A DNA stretch of 64,000 bases from Pseudomonas fluorescens (lineage in GTDB: Bacteria; Pseudomonadota; Gammaproteobacteria; Pseudomonadales; Pseudomonadaceae): the NCBI RefSeq assembly GCF_902498065.1, contig NZ_CABVIR010000005.1, positions 310,001-374,000 of the forward strand, in the 5' to 3' direction. The notes under the pieces are model-generated. The model saw only the letters and a list, made by a program, of their open reading frames with translations. It had not been told where the DNA came from and searched no databases. Position numbers and translations under genes: made by a program. Position 1 is the stretch's first letter; each line of letters opens with the position of its first letter. Below, piece after piece: positions 33,198 through 41,969 of the stretch.

Positions 33198-34156
33198 TGA
33201 ATTCGTCGATGATCAAACCGCATATTCTCGGCGAAGCCGCCGATTGGCTGGTGCAGTTGCATTCAGGCACCGCGACACCGTCCGACCATCAGGCCATTGC
33301 CCAATGGCGCAACCGCAGTGCCGAGCATGCGCTGGCCTGGCAACGCGCCGAAGCGCTGCTTGGAGAATTTCGCAGCGTACCGGCCAACCTGGCTATCCAG
33401 ACCCTGCAACGGGCCGCGCACAAGGATGGCCTCAGCCGTCGCCAGACCCTCACGTGTCTGGGTGTGTTCCTGATGGCCGGCCCCTTGGGCATTGCCTCGC
33501 AACGCATGCCATGGCAGCAGTGGACCGCCGATCAACGCACGGCCGTCGGCGAACAGAAAAGCCTGCAACTGCCGGACGGCAGCCATGTGCTGCTCAACAC
33601 CGCCAGTGCGGTGGACATTGCCTTCAACCTGCGCGAACGCCGGGTTGTGCTGCTCGATGGCGAAGTGTTGATCAGCACCGCCAAAGACCCTGGTGCCCGG
33701 CCGTTTATCGTCGAAACCCCGCAAGGCATCACGCGTGCGCTGGGTACGCGGTTTTGCGTGCGGGTCACTGACTCGCGAAGCCAGGTGTCGGTGCTCGAAG
33801 GGCTCGTGGAAGTCACGCCGCAGTTGCTGACCAAGAGTACGACCCTCAAGGCCGGTGAGCGCCAGAGTTTCAAGCTCAATCGCCTCGACCCGCTCGAAAA
33901 TTTCGACACCAGTGCCCTGGCCTGGGACAAAGGCATGTTGCTGGCCAACAACATGCGCCTGGATGAGCTGCTCGGTGAATTGAGCCGTTACCGCCCCGGC
34001 GTGTTGCGCTGTCATGCGGATGTCGCGGGGTTGCGGGTCTCGGGGGCGTTTTCCCTGCGTGATACCGACGCCAGCTTGCGCCTGCTCAGCGATACGCTGC
34101 CGCTGAAAATCAGCAGCCTGACCCGGTATTGGCTGTCGGTCGAACCGCGAGTCTGA
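33197..34156 (+). CDS. FecR-type anti-sigma factor / signal transducer
   Basis: This 319-residue inner-membrane regulator has a cytoplasmic N-terminal domain (AADWLVQLHSGTATPSDHQA, HALAWQRAEALL). A membrane segment lies at about 83-102 (TCLGVFLMAGPLGIASQ), and the periplasmic FecR domain follows (LPDGSHVLLNTASAVDIAF, TPQGITRALGTRFCVRV). The C-terminal STN-like region (MRLDELLGELSRYRPGVLRC) would meet the signalling domain of the receptor encoded next. Start ATG at 33197 overlaps the sigma stop by one base. Confidence 0.92.
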   Translation: MNSSMIKPHILGEAADWLVQLHSGTATPSDHQAIAQWRNRSAEHALAWQRAEALLGEFRSVPANLAIQTLQRAAHKDGLSRRQTLTCLGVFLMAGPLGIASQRMPWQQWTADQRTAVGEQKSLQLPDGSHVLLNTASAVDIAFNLRERRVVLLDGEVLISTAKDPGARPFIVETPQGITRALGTRFCVRVTDSRSQVSVLEGLVEVTPQLLTKSTTLKAGERQSFKLNRLDPLENFDTSALAWDKGMLLANNMRLDELLGELSRYRPGVLRCHADVAGLRVSGAFSLRDTDASLRLLSDTLPLKISSLTRYWLSVEPRV

Positions 34157-34257
34157 GTGCCCTGAAAAACTATTTCACAGTCCCCTGATACCTTTCTGCG
34201 TTTCGTTCGGTGTGTGGATAGACCTCTTCAATTCCACGCGCGCAACAGGAACGCCGA

Positions 34258-36687
34258 ATGACTTCAACGCCCCCGCACCGTCCCGCCGATTTCCCGCTCA
34301 AGGTTTTGAGCCTGAGTGTTGCCCTGGCCTTCGCCGCGTGGCTGCCGATCAACAGCCATGCCGCTGACACTGTCAACGAAAGCGCCAGCCACACCCTCAA
34401 CATCGGCCCGGGTCTGCTCAGCCATACCCTGGCGCAATTCGCCGTGGCGGTCGGCGTGCCGTTGTCGTTCGATCCGGCGCAACTGGGCAATCGTCAGAGT
34501 CCGGGATTGCAGGGCAACTACAGCGTGCAATCGGGCTTCGCGCAGTTGCTGGAAGGCAGTGGCTTCCAGCTGATCAGCACCGGCGCAAACGGTTACACCG
34601 TGGCGCCGCGAATGGCCGCCGGCGGTGCGCTTGAACTGGGCGCCACCAGCGTCAGCGCCCTGCGCGACGACAACGCGGACACCTACGGCGGCGGTCAGGT
34701 TGCCAAGGTTGTGCAGGTCGGCATGCTCGGTAATCAGGCCGTCAAAGACTTGCCCTTCAGTGTCACCAGTTACACCGCCAAAACCATCGCCGACCAGCAA
34801 GCGCAGACCGTGGGCGATGTGTTGCTCAATGATGCCTCGGTGCGCCAGTCCGCCGGGTTTGGCAATTTCTCCCAGGTGTTCATGATCCGCGGTTTGCCGC
34901 TGCTGTCCGATGACATTTCCTATAACGGTCTTTACGGCATCTTGCCCCGGCAGATCATCGCCACCGAAGCCCTTGAACGGGTCGAATTGTTCAAAGGACC
35001 GAATGCTTTCGTGAATGGTGTCACGCCCAGCGGCAGCGGGATTGGCGGTGGCGTCAACCTGCAACCCAAACGCGCCAACGATGTGCCGACCCGCAGCGTC
35101 ACCCTCGATTACAGTGACGATGGTCGAGTGGGTGGGCACCTGGACCTGGGCCAGCGCTTCGGTGAAGACAACCGCTTCGGTGCACGGGTCAACCTGCTGC
35201 AACGCGAAGGCGCCACCGCCGTCGATGACGAAGACCGTCGCTCGTCGCTGATCAGCGTCGGTCTGGACTACCAAGGTGATCGCCTGCGGGTATCGACGGA
35301 CCTGGGCTATCAGAAACAGGTGATCAATCAGGGCCGCTCGGTGATCTATGTCGATTCGACCTTGAGCAAGGCGCCCAAGGTACCGGACGCCAACGCCGGA
35401 TACGCACAGAGCTGGAGCTACTCGCAACTGGAAGACACCTTCGGCATGGCCCGCGCCGAGTACGACCTCAGCGACAACTGGACCGCCTACGTCTCCGGTG
35501 GCGCCAAACACACCCGGGAAAACGGCGTGTATTCATCGCTGACCGTCACCGACCTCAACGGCAATGCCCGGGGCGGCATGCTGTACTCGCCACACGACGA
35601 GGACAACAAAAGCCTGATGACCGGCCTCAACGGCCACTTGAACACCGGGCCGATCAGTCATCAATTGAACCTGGGGCTCGCGGGTACCTGGGGCCAGCAA
35701 CGCTCGGCATTCGAAACCATAGGTGCCGCTTCGCGCTACAGCACCAACCTCTACGACGTCACCGATAAACCGCGCCCAAGCCCCACATCGTTTGCCAGCG
35801 ACATTCATGATCCGCGCATCGTCGGCAAGAACACCCTGCGCAGCGCGGCGGTGTCCGACACCCTGGGGTTCATCGATGATCGCGTCTTGCTCACCCTCGG
35901 CGTACGGCGCCAGACACTGAACGTCGACGGCTGGAACACCACCACCGGCGCGCGCACTTCAAGCTACGAAGAGTCGATCACCACACCGGTCTACGGCCTG
36001 GTGATCAAGCCGTGGGAACACGTTTCGTTTTATGCCAACCGCATCGAAGGCCTGGCCAAGGGCCCGACGCCGCCGACCACCGCACTCAACCGCGACGAAA
36101 CGTTCGCCCCGGTGCGCAGCAAGCAAATCGAAGCCGGCGTGCGCCTGGACATGGACAGCTACGGTGCGAGCCTTGGCGTGTACCGTATCGAACAGCCGTC
36201 GAGCTACACCCAGAACGGCCTCTTTCGGGTCGACGGCCAGCAGCAAAACAAAGGCATGGAACTCAACGTCTACGGCGAACCGCTCGATGGCCTGCGCCTG
36301 CTGAGCGGCGCGACGCTGATGAAGACCGAGATCGAAGGCAGCGCCAACGGCGTCAACGACGGCAACCGCGCCGTCGGCGTGCCACGTTTTCAGCTCAACG
36401 TCGGGGCTGATTGGGATGTGCCGGGGATCGAAGGCGCGGCGCTCAGTGCGCGGATGTTGCGCACGGGCGGGCAGTACCTGAACGCTGCCAACACGCAGAG
36501 CATTCCGGCGTGGAACCGCTTTGATGTGGGCTCGCGGTATGCCTTCAAGGTGGATGAGAAGGAAATCACCTTGCGCGCCAATCTGGAGAACGTGGCGAAC
36601 AAGGCGTATTGGGCCTCGGCGAATGGCGGGTATCTGACACAGGGGACGCCCAGGACGTTGAAGGTGTCGGCGACTTTGGATTTCTGA
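34258..36687 (+). CDS. TonB-dependent siderophore receptor with N-terminal signalling domain
   Basis: The 809-residue outer-membrane transducer has a signal peptide (about 1-35, ending INSHAAD) and an STN signalling domain (about 44-115, LLSHTLAQFAVAVGVPLSFD). A plug domain (about 150-265, DLPFSVTSYTAKTIADQQ, VELFKGPNAFVNGV) and a 22-strand barrel ending in ...TLDF with a terminal Phe follow. The STN domain shows that it signals to the FecR/FecI pair upstream. The ligand is a siderophore, possibly a hydroxamate taken from other microbes, but the sequence alone does not settle it. It is not FpvA by context. Confidence 0.93.
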   Translation: MTSTPPHRPADFPLKVLSLSVALAFAAWLPINSHAADTVNESASHTLNIGPGLLSHTLAQFAVAVGVPLSFDPAQLGNRQSPGLQGNYSVQSGFAQLLEGSGFQLISTGANGYTVAPRMAAGGALELGATSVSALRDDNADTYGGGQVAKVVQVGMLGNQAVKDLPFSVTSYTAKTIADQQAQTVGDVLLNDASVRQSAGFGNFSQVFMIRGLPLLSDDISYNGLYGILPRQIIATEALERVELFKGPNAFVNGVTPSGSGIGGGVNLQPKRANDVPTRSVTLDYSDDGRVGGHLDLGQRFGEDNRFGARVNLLQREGATAVDDEDRRSSLISVGLDYQGDRLRVSTDLGYQKQVINQGRSVIYVDSTLSKAPKVPDANAGYAQSWSYSQLEDTFGMARAEYDLSDNWTAYVSGGAKHTRENGVYSSLTVTDLNGNARGGMLYSPHDEDNKSLMTGLNGHLNTGPISHQLNLGLAGTWGQQRSAFETIGAASRYSTNLYDVTDKPRPSPTSFASDIHDPRIVGKNTLRSAAVSDTLGFIDDRVLLTLGVRRQTLNVDGWNTTTGARTSSYEESITTPVYGLVIKPWEHVSFYANRIEGLAKGPTPPTTALNRDETFAPVRSKQIEAGVRLDMDSYGASLGVYRIEQPSSYTQNGLFRVDGQQQNKGMELNVYGEPLDGLRLLSGATLMKTEIEGSANGVNDGNRAVGVPRFQLNVGADWDVPGIEGAALSARMLRTGGQYLNAANTQSIPAWNRFDVGSRYAFKVDEKEITLRANLENVANKAYWASANGGYLTQGTPRTLKVSATLDF

Positions 36688-36714
36688 TCTGAATCTGGCG
36701 GTGAGCCTGCAGCC

Positions 36715-36811
36715 GCCATCGCGGGCAAGCCCGCTCCCACAGTTGATCTCCAGTGAACCGGACATTTGCGTTCGACACCAATCCATTGTGGGAGCTGGCT
36801 TGCCAGCGATC
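36715..36811. repeat. REPIN joining two REP variants
   Basis: The left unit is ATCGCGGGCAAGCCCGCTCC and the right TGTGGGAGCTGGCTTGCCAG, so the two arms belong to different sequence variants. It lies between the convergent receptor and channel genes. Confidence 0.8.
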
Positions 36812-36838
36812 CGCGCAGCGGCCATCCAACACAGATTG

Positions 36839-38281
36839 CTAAGCCCGACTGCGCAACCACTGCAAAAACCCTTTCTTCGCCACCACCTTCGGCGCTTCCT
36901 GGGTCAACGTCTGCGCCTTGTGCAAACGGAAATCCAGCAACGCCTTCATCGCTTCGCCGATGTCATGCCGCGCATCCAGGCACGGTTTGAGGTAGTCCTT
37001 TTCGATCCGGTACAGGCTGCAAGCGGTCTTGGCACTGAAGTCCGCCGGCAGCGCGGTGTCCGACAAGATCCCGCCCTCGCCGATCACTTCGCCCGGCCCC
37101 ATGCGCCCGGATTCGAACTTGACCCCGGCGCGACTCAGCGTCACCGAGACCACGCCGGATTCGATGATGAACAGGTGATCGCTAACCTCCCCCGCCGGCA
37201 GGATCACCTCGCCGGGGCGGAAGGTTTGCAGGGTCATGTGTTGTGCGAAGGTTTCTTTCTCGTCCTGGCGCAACGTCGAGAAAATGGCCGAGCTTTCCAG
37301 CAACGCCCGTGGCCGTGACAGGCCCGCTGGTGCATTTGATTCGACGCTGGACAACAGGCTCACGCCGGACGCCTGCAAATGCCGGAAGGCCAGATCGAAC
37401 AGCAGATTGCGCACCATGCGCTTCTGGTCCATCGAGACCACGAAGCCGCTGATTTCGTACTCCACGCCGGTGGCGCTCGACCCTTTGAGGGCAACGCACG
37501 GCGCCGGTTTTGCCAGCAGATATCGGCACCCCTCCATCGCCCGTTCCAGCGCATCGATCACCGTTTGCGGCCGTTCATGCGGGCTGAGTTGCAGGCTGAT
37601 CGACACACCGAAAATATCACTCGGCCGGCTGAAGTTGATGATCTTGGCCTTGGCCGCCAGCGAGTTGGGGATCACCGCCATGCTGCCCTGGGACGTTTGC
37701 AGGCGCGTGGCACGCCAATCGATGTCGGTGACCCGACCTTCGGTGCCGTCGATGGAAATCCAGTCATCCAGTTGATAGGGTTTGGTGGTGTTGAGGACGA
37801 TCCCCGAGAACACGTCGCTGAGGGTGCTTTGCAACGCCAGGCCGACGATGATCGCCAACGCACCGGACGTCGCCAACACGCCTTTGACCGGCAGGTCGAG
37901 CACATACGCCAGGGCCGCGATGATCGCGATCAGGAAAATCACCGCGCCGAGCAAATCCTGGAGCAAGCGCCCGGTGTGCCCGACCCGCTGCATCATCACC
38001 GCGCCGATCAACACCGTCAGGGTGCGCGCGCCGAACAGCCACCAACCAATCTGCAAACCGGTCGCCGCCAGGTGCAACGGCACGTTGTCCGCCCACGGCG
38101 CGGGCTCCAGCGGGTTCAAGCCTTCGTTGAACAACAGGACGCTGAACAACGAGAAAATCAGCAGCCGCACCACCAGTTTCCAGTTACTGCCATTGGCACT
38201 GATCAGGCGCCACAGCCCCAGATCGATGAGGATCAGGATCAGGGCACAGACCAGCGGGTGATTGGTAAGCAGTGACAGCAT
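36839..38281 (-). CDS. MscS-type mechanosensitive channel with C-terminal cyclic-nucleotide-like domain
   Basis: The protein has 480 residues. Four N-terminal membrane segments (about 1-125) lead to the MscS pore and beta domain (SGALAIIVGLALQSTLSDVFSG, KPYQLDDWISIDGTEGRV, VIPNSLAAKAKIINFS). A CRP-like cNMP-binding fold ends the protein (about 345-455, FRPGEVILPAGEVSDHLFII, VIGEGGILSD). This layout is the bacterial cyclic-nucleotide-gated (bCNG) family. The phosphate-binding arginine expected after the GE motif is missing (TALPADFSAKT), so nucleotide gating is doubtful. GGAG precedes the ATG at 38281; the longer frame crosses a REPIN and was rejected. Confidence 0.88.
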   Translation of the reverse strand: MLSLLTNHPLVCALILILIDLGLWRLISANGSNWKLVVRLLIFSLFSVLLFNEGLNPLEPAPWADNVPLHLAATGLQIGWWLFGARTLTVLIGAVMMQRVGHTGRLLQDLLGAVIFLIAIIAALAYVLDLPVKGVLATSGALAIIVGLALQSTLSDVFSGIVLNTTKPYQLDDWISIDGTEGRVTDIDWRATRLQTSQGSMAVIPNSLAAKAKIINFSRPSDIFGVSISLQLSPHERPQTVIDALERAMEGCRYLLAKPAPCVALKGSSATGVEYEISGFVVSMDQKRMVRNLLFDLAFRHLQASGVSLLSSVESNAPAGLSRPRALLESSAIFSTLRQDEKETFAQHMTLQTFRPGEVILPAGEVSDHLFIIESGVVSVTLSRAGVKFESGRMGPGEVIGEGGILSDTALPADFSAKTACSLYRIEKDYLKPCLDARHDIGEAMKALLDFRLHKAQTLTQEAPKVVAKKGFLQWLRSRA

Positions 38282-38350
38282 CAAGAACTCCAGCCATGTA
38301 CGGATCGGCACAGTGTAGGAGCAAACGCGGGCCAGAGAACAATACAAAAA

Positions 38351-38444
38351 CCTGTGGGAGCGAGCCTGCTCGCGATGGCGGTTGAACAGACACATTTGCA
38401 GTGACTGATCGGCCGCTATCGCGAGCAGGCTCGCTCCCACAGGT
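38351..38444. repeat. REPIN, GCGAGC variant
   Basis: TGTGGGAGCGAGCCTGCTCG and CTATCGCGAGCAGGCTCGCT form a near-perfect inverted pair with a 33-base spacer, between the YcaC-like and channel genes. Confidence 0.9.
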
Positions 38445-38461
38445 TACGGGTGTTGCCAGAT

Positions 38462-39088
38462 TTATTTGCTATTGGTCAGCGTGTTGTAGCTGGTCATCAA
38501 ATTGCGATAGTCCGGGATGTGGTTGGAGAACAGGGTCGCCAGGCCTTCCACGTCGTTGCGCCAGTCGCGATGCAGTTCACAGGCCAGGCCGAACCAGGTC
38601 ATCAGTTGCGCGCCGGAAGACGACATGCGGTCCCAGGCCGATTGACGGGTCAGTTCGTTGAATGTGCCGGAAGCGTCGGTCACCACGAACACCTCAAAGC
38701 CTTCCGCCAGGGCCGACAGCGCCGGGAATGCCACGCACACCTCGGTCACCACGCCGGCAATGATCAGTTGCTTCTTGCCGGTGGCCTTGATCGCCTTGAC
38801 GAAATCTTCGTTGTCCCAGGCGTTGATCTGGCCTGGACGGGCAATGTACGGCGCATCCGGGAACAGCGCTTTGAGCTCGGGCACCAGCGGGCCGTTGGGG
38901 CCGGTTTCGAAACTGGTGGTGAGGATGGTTGGCAGTTTGAAGTACTTGGCCAGGTCAGCCAGGGCCAGCACGTTGTTCTTGAAACGGTCGGGTTCGATGT
39001 CGCGCACCAGAGAAAGCAGGCCTGCCTGGTGATCGACCAACAGAACGGCAGCGTTATCCTTGTCGAGACGTTTGTAAGAAGTAGTCAT
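38462..39088 (-). CDS. ycaC: YcaC-like isochorismatase family hydrolase
   Basis: The 208-residue protein is very close to E. coli YcaC over its length (VLLVDHQAGLLSLVRDIEPD, TILTTSFETGPNGPL, ARPGQINAWDNEDFV, ACELHRDWRNDIEG-type C terminus). The cysteine-hydrolase triad D19, R84 and C118 is present. YcaC forms ring-shaped oligomers; its substrate is not known. The ATG at 39088 has GAGGA seven bases upstream; 22 extra in-frame residues have no similarity. The gene shares its strand with the pirin gene 125 bases upstream, possibly as an operon. Confidence 0.93.
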   Translation of the reverse strand: MTTSYKRLDKDNAAVLLVDHQAGLLSLVRDIEPDRFKNNVLALADLAKYFKLPTILTTSFETGPNGPLVPELKALFPDAPYIARPGQINAWDNEDFVKAIKATGKKQLIIAGVVTEVCVAFPALSALAEGFEVFVVTDASGTFNELTRQSAWDRMSSSGAQLMTWFGLACELHRDWRNDVEGLATLFSNHIPDYRNLMTSYNTLTNSK

Positions 39089-39213
39089 GGGGTCATCCTC
39101 GCTTTTAATCGATGCCGAATATTCGGCGAACAGGTGTTTTGATTGATCGTTCAAACGCGGCCAGACAAGCGTAGTCAGTCAAGCCTGGCGCGGTGCAGCC
39201 GTATATCCGTGTA

Positions 39214-40080
39214 TCAACCGCTCATCCGACCGAACCGGCCCGACTGGAAATCGGCAAAGGCCTGGTGGATTTCCTGCTCGCTGTTCATCACGAACGGACC
39301 GTGGCCGACGATGGGTTCGTCGATCGGCTCGCCGCTGAGCAGCAACACGATGGCGTCGTTATTGGCTTCCAGACTGATCTGGTGGCCGTTGCGTTCGAAC
39401 AACGCCAATTGCCCTTCGCGCACCAGTTCCAGGCCATTGACCTGAACCGTGCCACGCAGCACCACCAGTGCGGTGTTGCGACCTTCATGCAGATCCAGGG
39501 TCAGCAACTTGCCGCCGTTGAGGCGCAAGTCCCAGACATCGACCGGGGTAAACGTCCGCGCCGGGCCGGTGTGGCCGTCGAATTCGCCGGCGATCAAGCG
39601 CAGGCTGCCGGCCCTGTCCTTGAGCGGGATGCTCGGAATGTCGCCATCGAGAATCGTCTGGTAACCGGCGTCGGCCATTTTGTCTTTGGCAGGCAGGTTG
39701 ACCCATAGCTGCACCATTTCCAGGGTACCGCCGGTTTTGGCGAAGCCTTCAGAGTGGAACTCTTCGTGGAGAATCCCCGAGGCGGCGGTCATCCATTGCA
39801 CGTCGCCAGGGCCGATCTTGCCGCCGCTGCCGGTGGAGTCGCGGTGCTCCAGTTCGCCCTTGTAAACGATAGTCACGGTTTCAAAACCGCGGTGCGGATG
39901 CTGACCAACGCCACGACGCTCGGTGGTCGGGGTGAATTCGGCAGGGCCGGCGTGATCCAGTAGCAAAAACGGGCTGATGTGTTTGCCCAGGTTGTCATAG
40001 GAAAACAGCGTGCGAACCGGAAAACCGTCGCCGACCCAATGGGTCCGCGGGCTGGTGTAGATGCCGATGATGTTTTTCAT
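39214..40080 (-). CDS. Pirin family cupin protein
   Basis: At 288 residues this is a bicupin of the pirin family (SPFLLLDHAGPAEF, GVGQHPHRGFETVTIVYKGE). Likely metal ligands are in the HPHRG and HEEFHSE motifs. Some members, such as YhhW, have quercetin 2,3-dioxygenase activity in vitro; physiological roles are uncertain. GGAGG is five bases before the ATG. The divergent LysR gene starts 105 bases away and probably regulates pirin and the YcaC-like gene. Confidence 0.93.
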   Translation of the reverse strand: MKNIIGIYTSPRTHWVGDGFPVRTLFSYDNLGKHISPFLLLDHAGPAEFTPTTERRGVGQHPHRGFETVTIVYKGELEHRDSTGSGGKIGPGDVQWMTAASGILHEEFHSEGFAKTGGTLEMVQLWVNLPAKDKMADAGYQTILDGDIPSIPLKDRAGSLRLIAGEFDGHTGPARTFTPVDVWDLRLNGGKLLTLDLHEGRNTALVVLRGTVQVNGLELVREGQLALFERNGHQISLEANNDAIVLLLSGEPIDEPIVGHGPFVMNSEQEIHQAFADFQSGRFGRMSG

Positions 40081-40185
40081 GCTGCCTCCGAAATCTGTGG
40101 TTTGACGCGATGAACAGAGCTTAAAACCGCAGCCTTTGCTGCGCTAGACTGCAAAAATCAGCCTTAGCGTTCTATATGGAGAACG

Positions 40186-41094
40186 ATGGTGGAAGACCTC
40201 AACACCCTCTACTACTTCACCCAAGTGGTGGAACACGGTGGTTTCGCCCCCGCCGGGCGGGCGCTGGACATGCCCAAATCGAAGCTCAGCCGCCGCATCG
40301 CCGAGCTCGAAGAACGCCTCGGCGTACGCTTGCTGCACCGCACCAGCCGACACTGTTCGCTGACCGAAATCGGCCAGGCCTACTACCAGCGTTGCCTGGC
40401 CATGCGCGTGGAAGCGGAAAGCGCCGCCGAACTGATCGAACGCAACCGCTCCGAGCCCCAAGGTCTGGTGCGCATCAGTTGCCCGACCGCGTTGCTCAAC
40501 TCCTGGGTCGGGCCGATGCTGACCCGCTACATGCTCAAATATCCGTTGGTTGAGCTGTTCATCGAGAGCACCAACCGCCGGGTCGACCTGATCCATGAGG
40601 GTTTCGACATTGCCCTGCGCGTGCGTTTTCCGCCGCTGGAAAACACCGACATGGTGATGAAGGTGCTCGGCAACAGCACCCAATGCCTGGTGGGCAGCCC
40701 GACGTTTGCCGAGCGGCTGTCGTCGCCCGCGTCCCCGGCCGACCTCAGCGGTTTGCCCAGCGTGCATTGGGGCGCGGCGCAGCGTGAGTATCAGTGGGAA
40801 TTGTTCGGTGCGAACGGCGCCAGCGCGTTGATTCGACACGCGCCGCGCATGGTCACCGATGACTTGCTGGCCTTGCGTCACGCGGTGCTCGCAGGGATTG
40901 GCGTCGCGCATCTGCCCAGCGTGGTAGTGCGCGAAGATATTGCCGCCGGACGCCTCGTCGAGCTGGTGCCGGGTTGGGCACCCAAGTGCGGGATCGTTCA
41001 TGCGATCTTCCCCTCTCGCCGAGGGTTGTTGCCATCGGTGCGGACGTTGATCGACTTTCTCGGGGAAGAATTCAGCCACGCCGACATTGCTTGA
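40186..41094 (+). CDS. LysR family regulator, divergent from pirin
   Basis: The protein has 302 residues with an N-terminal winged helix (LYYFTQVVEHGGFAPAGRAL, KSKLSRRIAELEERLGVRLL) and a C-terminal substrate-binding domain (PQGLVRISCPTALLNSWVGP). It resembles CrgA/AaeR-type LysR proteins that control detoxification genes next to them. The ATG at 40186 (MVEDLNTLYY) has GGAG four bases upstream, close; GTG one codon later is an alternative. Divergent placement supports control of the pirin and YcaC-like genes. Confidence 0.9.
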   Translation: MVEDLNTLYYFTQVVEHGGFAPAGRALDMPKSKLSRRIAELEERLGVRLLHRTSRHCSLTEIGQAYYQRCLAMRVEAESAAELIERNRSEPQGLVRISCPTALLNSWVGPMLTRYMLKYPLVELFIESTNRRVDLIHEGFDIALRVRFPPLENTDMVMKVLGNSTQCLVGSPTFAERLSSPASPADLSGLPSVHWGAAQREYQWELFGANGASALIRHAPRMVTDDLLALRHAVLAGIGVAHLPSVVVREDIAAGRLVELVPGWAPKCGIVHAIFPSRRGLLPSVRTLIDFLGEEFSHADIA

Positions 41095-41191
41095 GAAGCG
41101 CGACACGCGGGGCTGGCGGAGTTTTTATTTCGGACATAATATTGGCGCAGATTACAACCATAATATCCGCGCCCGTCCGAGGACACTGAAC

Positions 41192-41731
41192 ATGCAAAGC
41201 CCCAACCGAGAAGCCACCCTCGCTCAATGGATCGCTCAGGAACAAGCCATGCGCGCTCGACTGGCCGGGCCCGGCAGTCTGTCCCTGGCCGAGGTCAGCG
41301 CGCTGTCGCCCGCCGAGTTCTTCGAGGGCATCGGTAGCGGTGAACTGCCCTCACCGCCGATTGGCACGCTGATGGATTTCATCCCTGTCGAATGGTCGGC
41401 CGGGCTGTTCATCTTCCAGGGCACGCCGGATTCGCGACATTACAACCCGCTGGGCAGTGTGCATGGCGGTTATGCGGCGACCTTGCTGGATTCGTGCATG
41501 GGGTGCGCGATTCATACGCAGCTGAAAAAGGGCCAGGGTTACACCACGCTGGATCTGCGCATCAGTTATGTCCGCGCGTTGACCGGCGCCAGCGGGCCGG
41601 TGCGTGCCGAGGGCAAGCTTGTGCACCTGGGGCGTTCGACGGCGCTGGCCGAGGGGCGGATTTATGATGCGGATGGGCGGTTGTATGCGACGGGGTCGAC
41701 GACTTGCATGATTCTTGAGGCACGCGGATAA
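41192..41731 (+). CDS. PaaI-type hotdog-fold thioesterase
   Basis: The 179-residue protein has a C-terminal hotdog domain (YNPLGSVHGGYAATLLDSCM, HLGRSTALAEGRIYDADGRL) typical of PaaI/YigI-like acyl-CoA thioesterases; the HGG motif is at about residue 91. Residues 1-55 form an extra helical region. GAGGA is eight bases before the ATG at 41192. The gene follows the LysR gene by 97 bases on the same strand. The acyl-CoA substrate is unknown. Confidence 0.87.
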   Translation: MQSPNREATLAQWIAQEQAMRARLAGPGSLSLAEVSALSPAEFFEGIGSGELPSPPIGTLMDFIPVEWSAGLFIFQGTPDSRHYNPLGSVHGGYAATLLDSCMGCAIHTQLKKGQGYTTLDLRISYVRALTGASGPVRAEGKLVHLGRSTALAEGRIYDADGRLYATGSTTCMILEARG

Positions 41732-41750
41732 GATCCGAAACCGAGTCGCG

Positions 41751-41826
41751 GCCATCGCGAGCAAGCTCGCTCCCACATTGGATGTGTGTACACCGAAGAT
41801 CTCCTGTAGGAGCTTGCTCGCGATGG
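41751..41826. repeat. REPIN, GCGAGC variant with short right arm
   Basis: GCCATCGCGAGCAAGCTCGC and TGTAGGAGCTTGCTCGCGAT face each other with 26 bases between. It lies between the thioesterase gene and dkgB. Confidence 0.8.
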
Positions 41827-41969
41827 AGCCAGACTCAACACCGACAATCCCCGGACTACTCACGATTCATGACTTGCGGTAAACAGTGCTTTGCCCCACC
41901 AGCGGTTTTTCTCAAGGATTCAGGCGCGGATACTCGTGCTCATTCCCACTGCAAACCCTGGAGTCATTG

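Noticed and set aside
34157..34257. FecI-type promoter before the TonB receptor
   Set aside because: An A-rich element and ACCTTTC are visible but the spacing does not fit the fecA-type -35/-10 pattern, so no promoter was called.
38282..38440. N-terminal extension of the channel gene
   Set aside because: It runs through a REPIN (38351-38444); the ATG at 38281 has GGAG in place.
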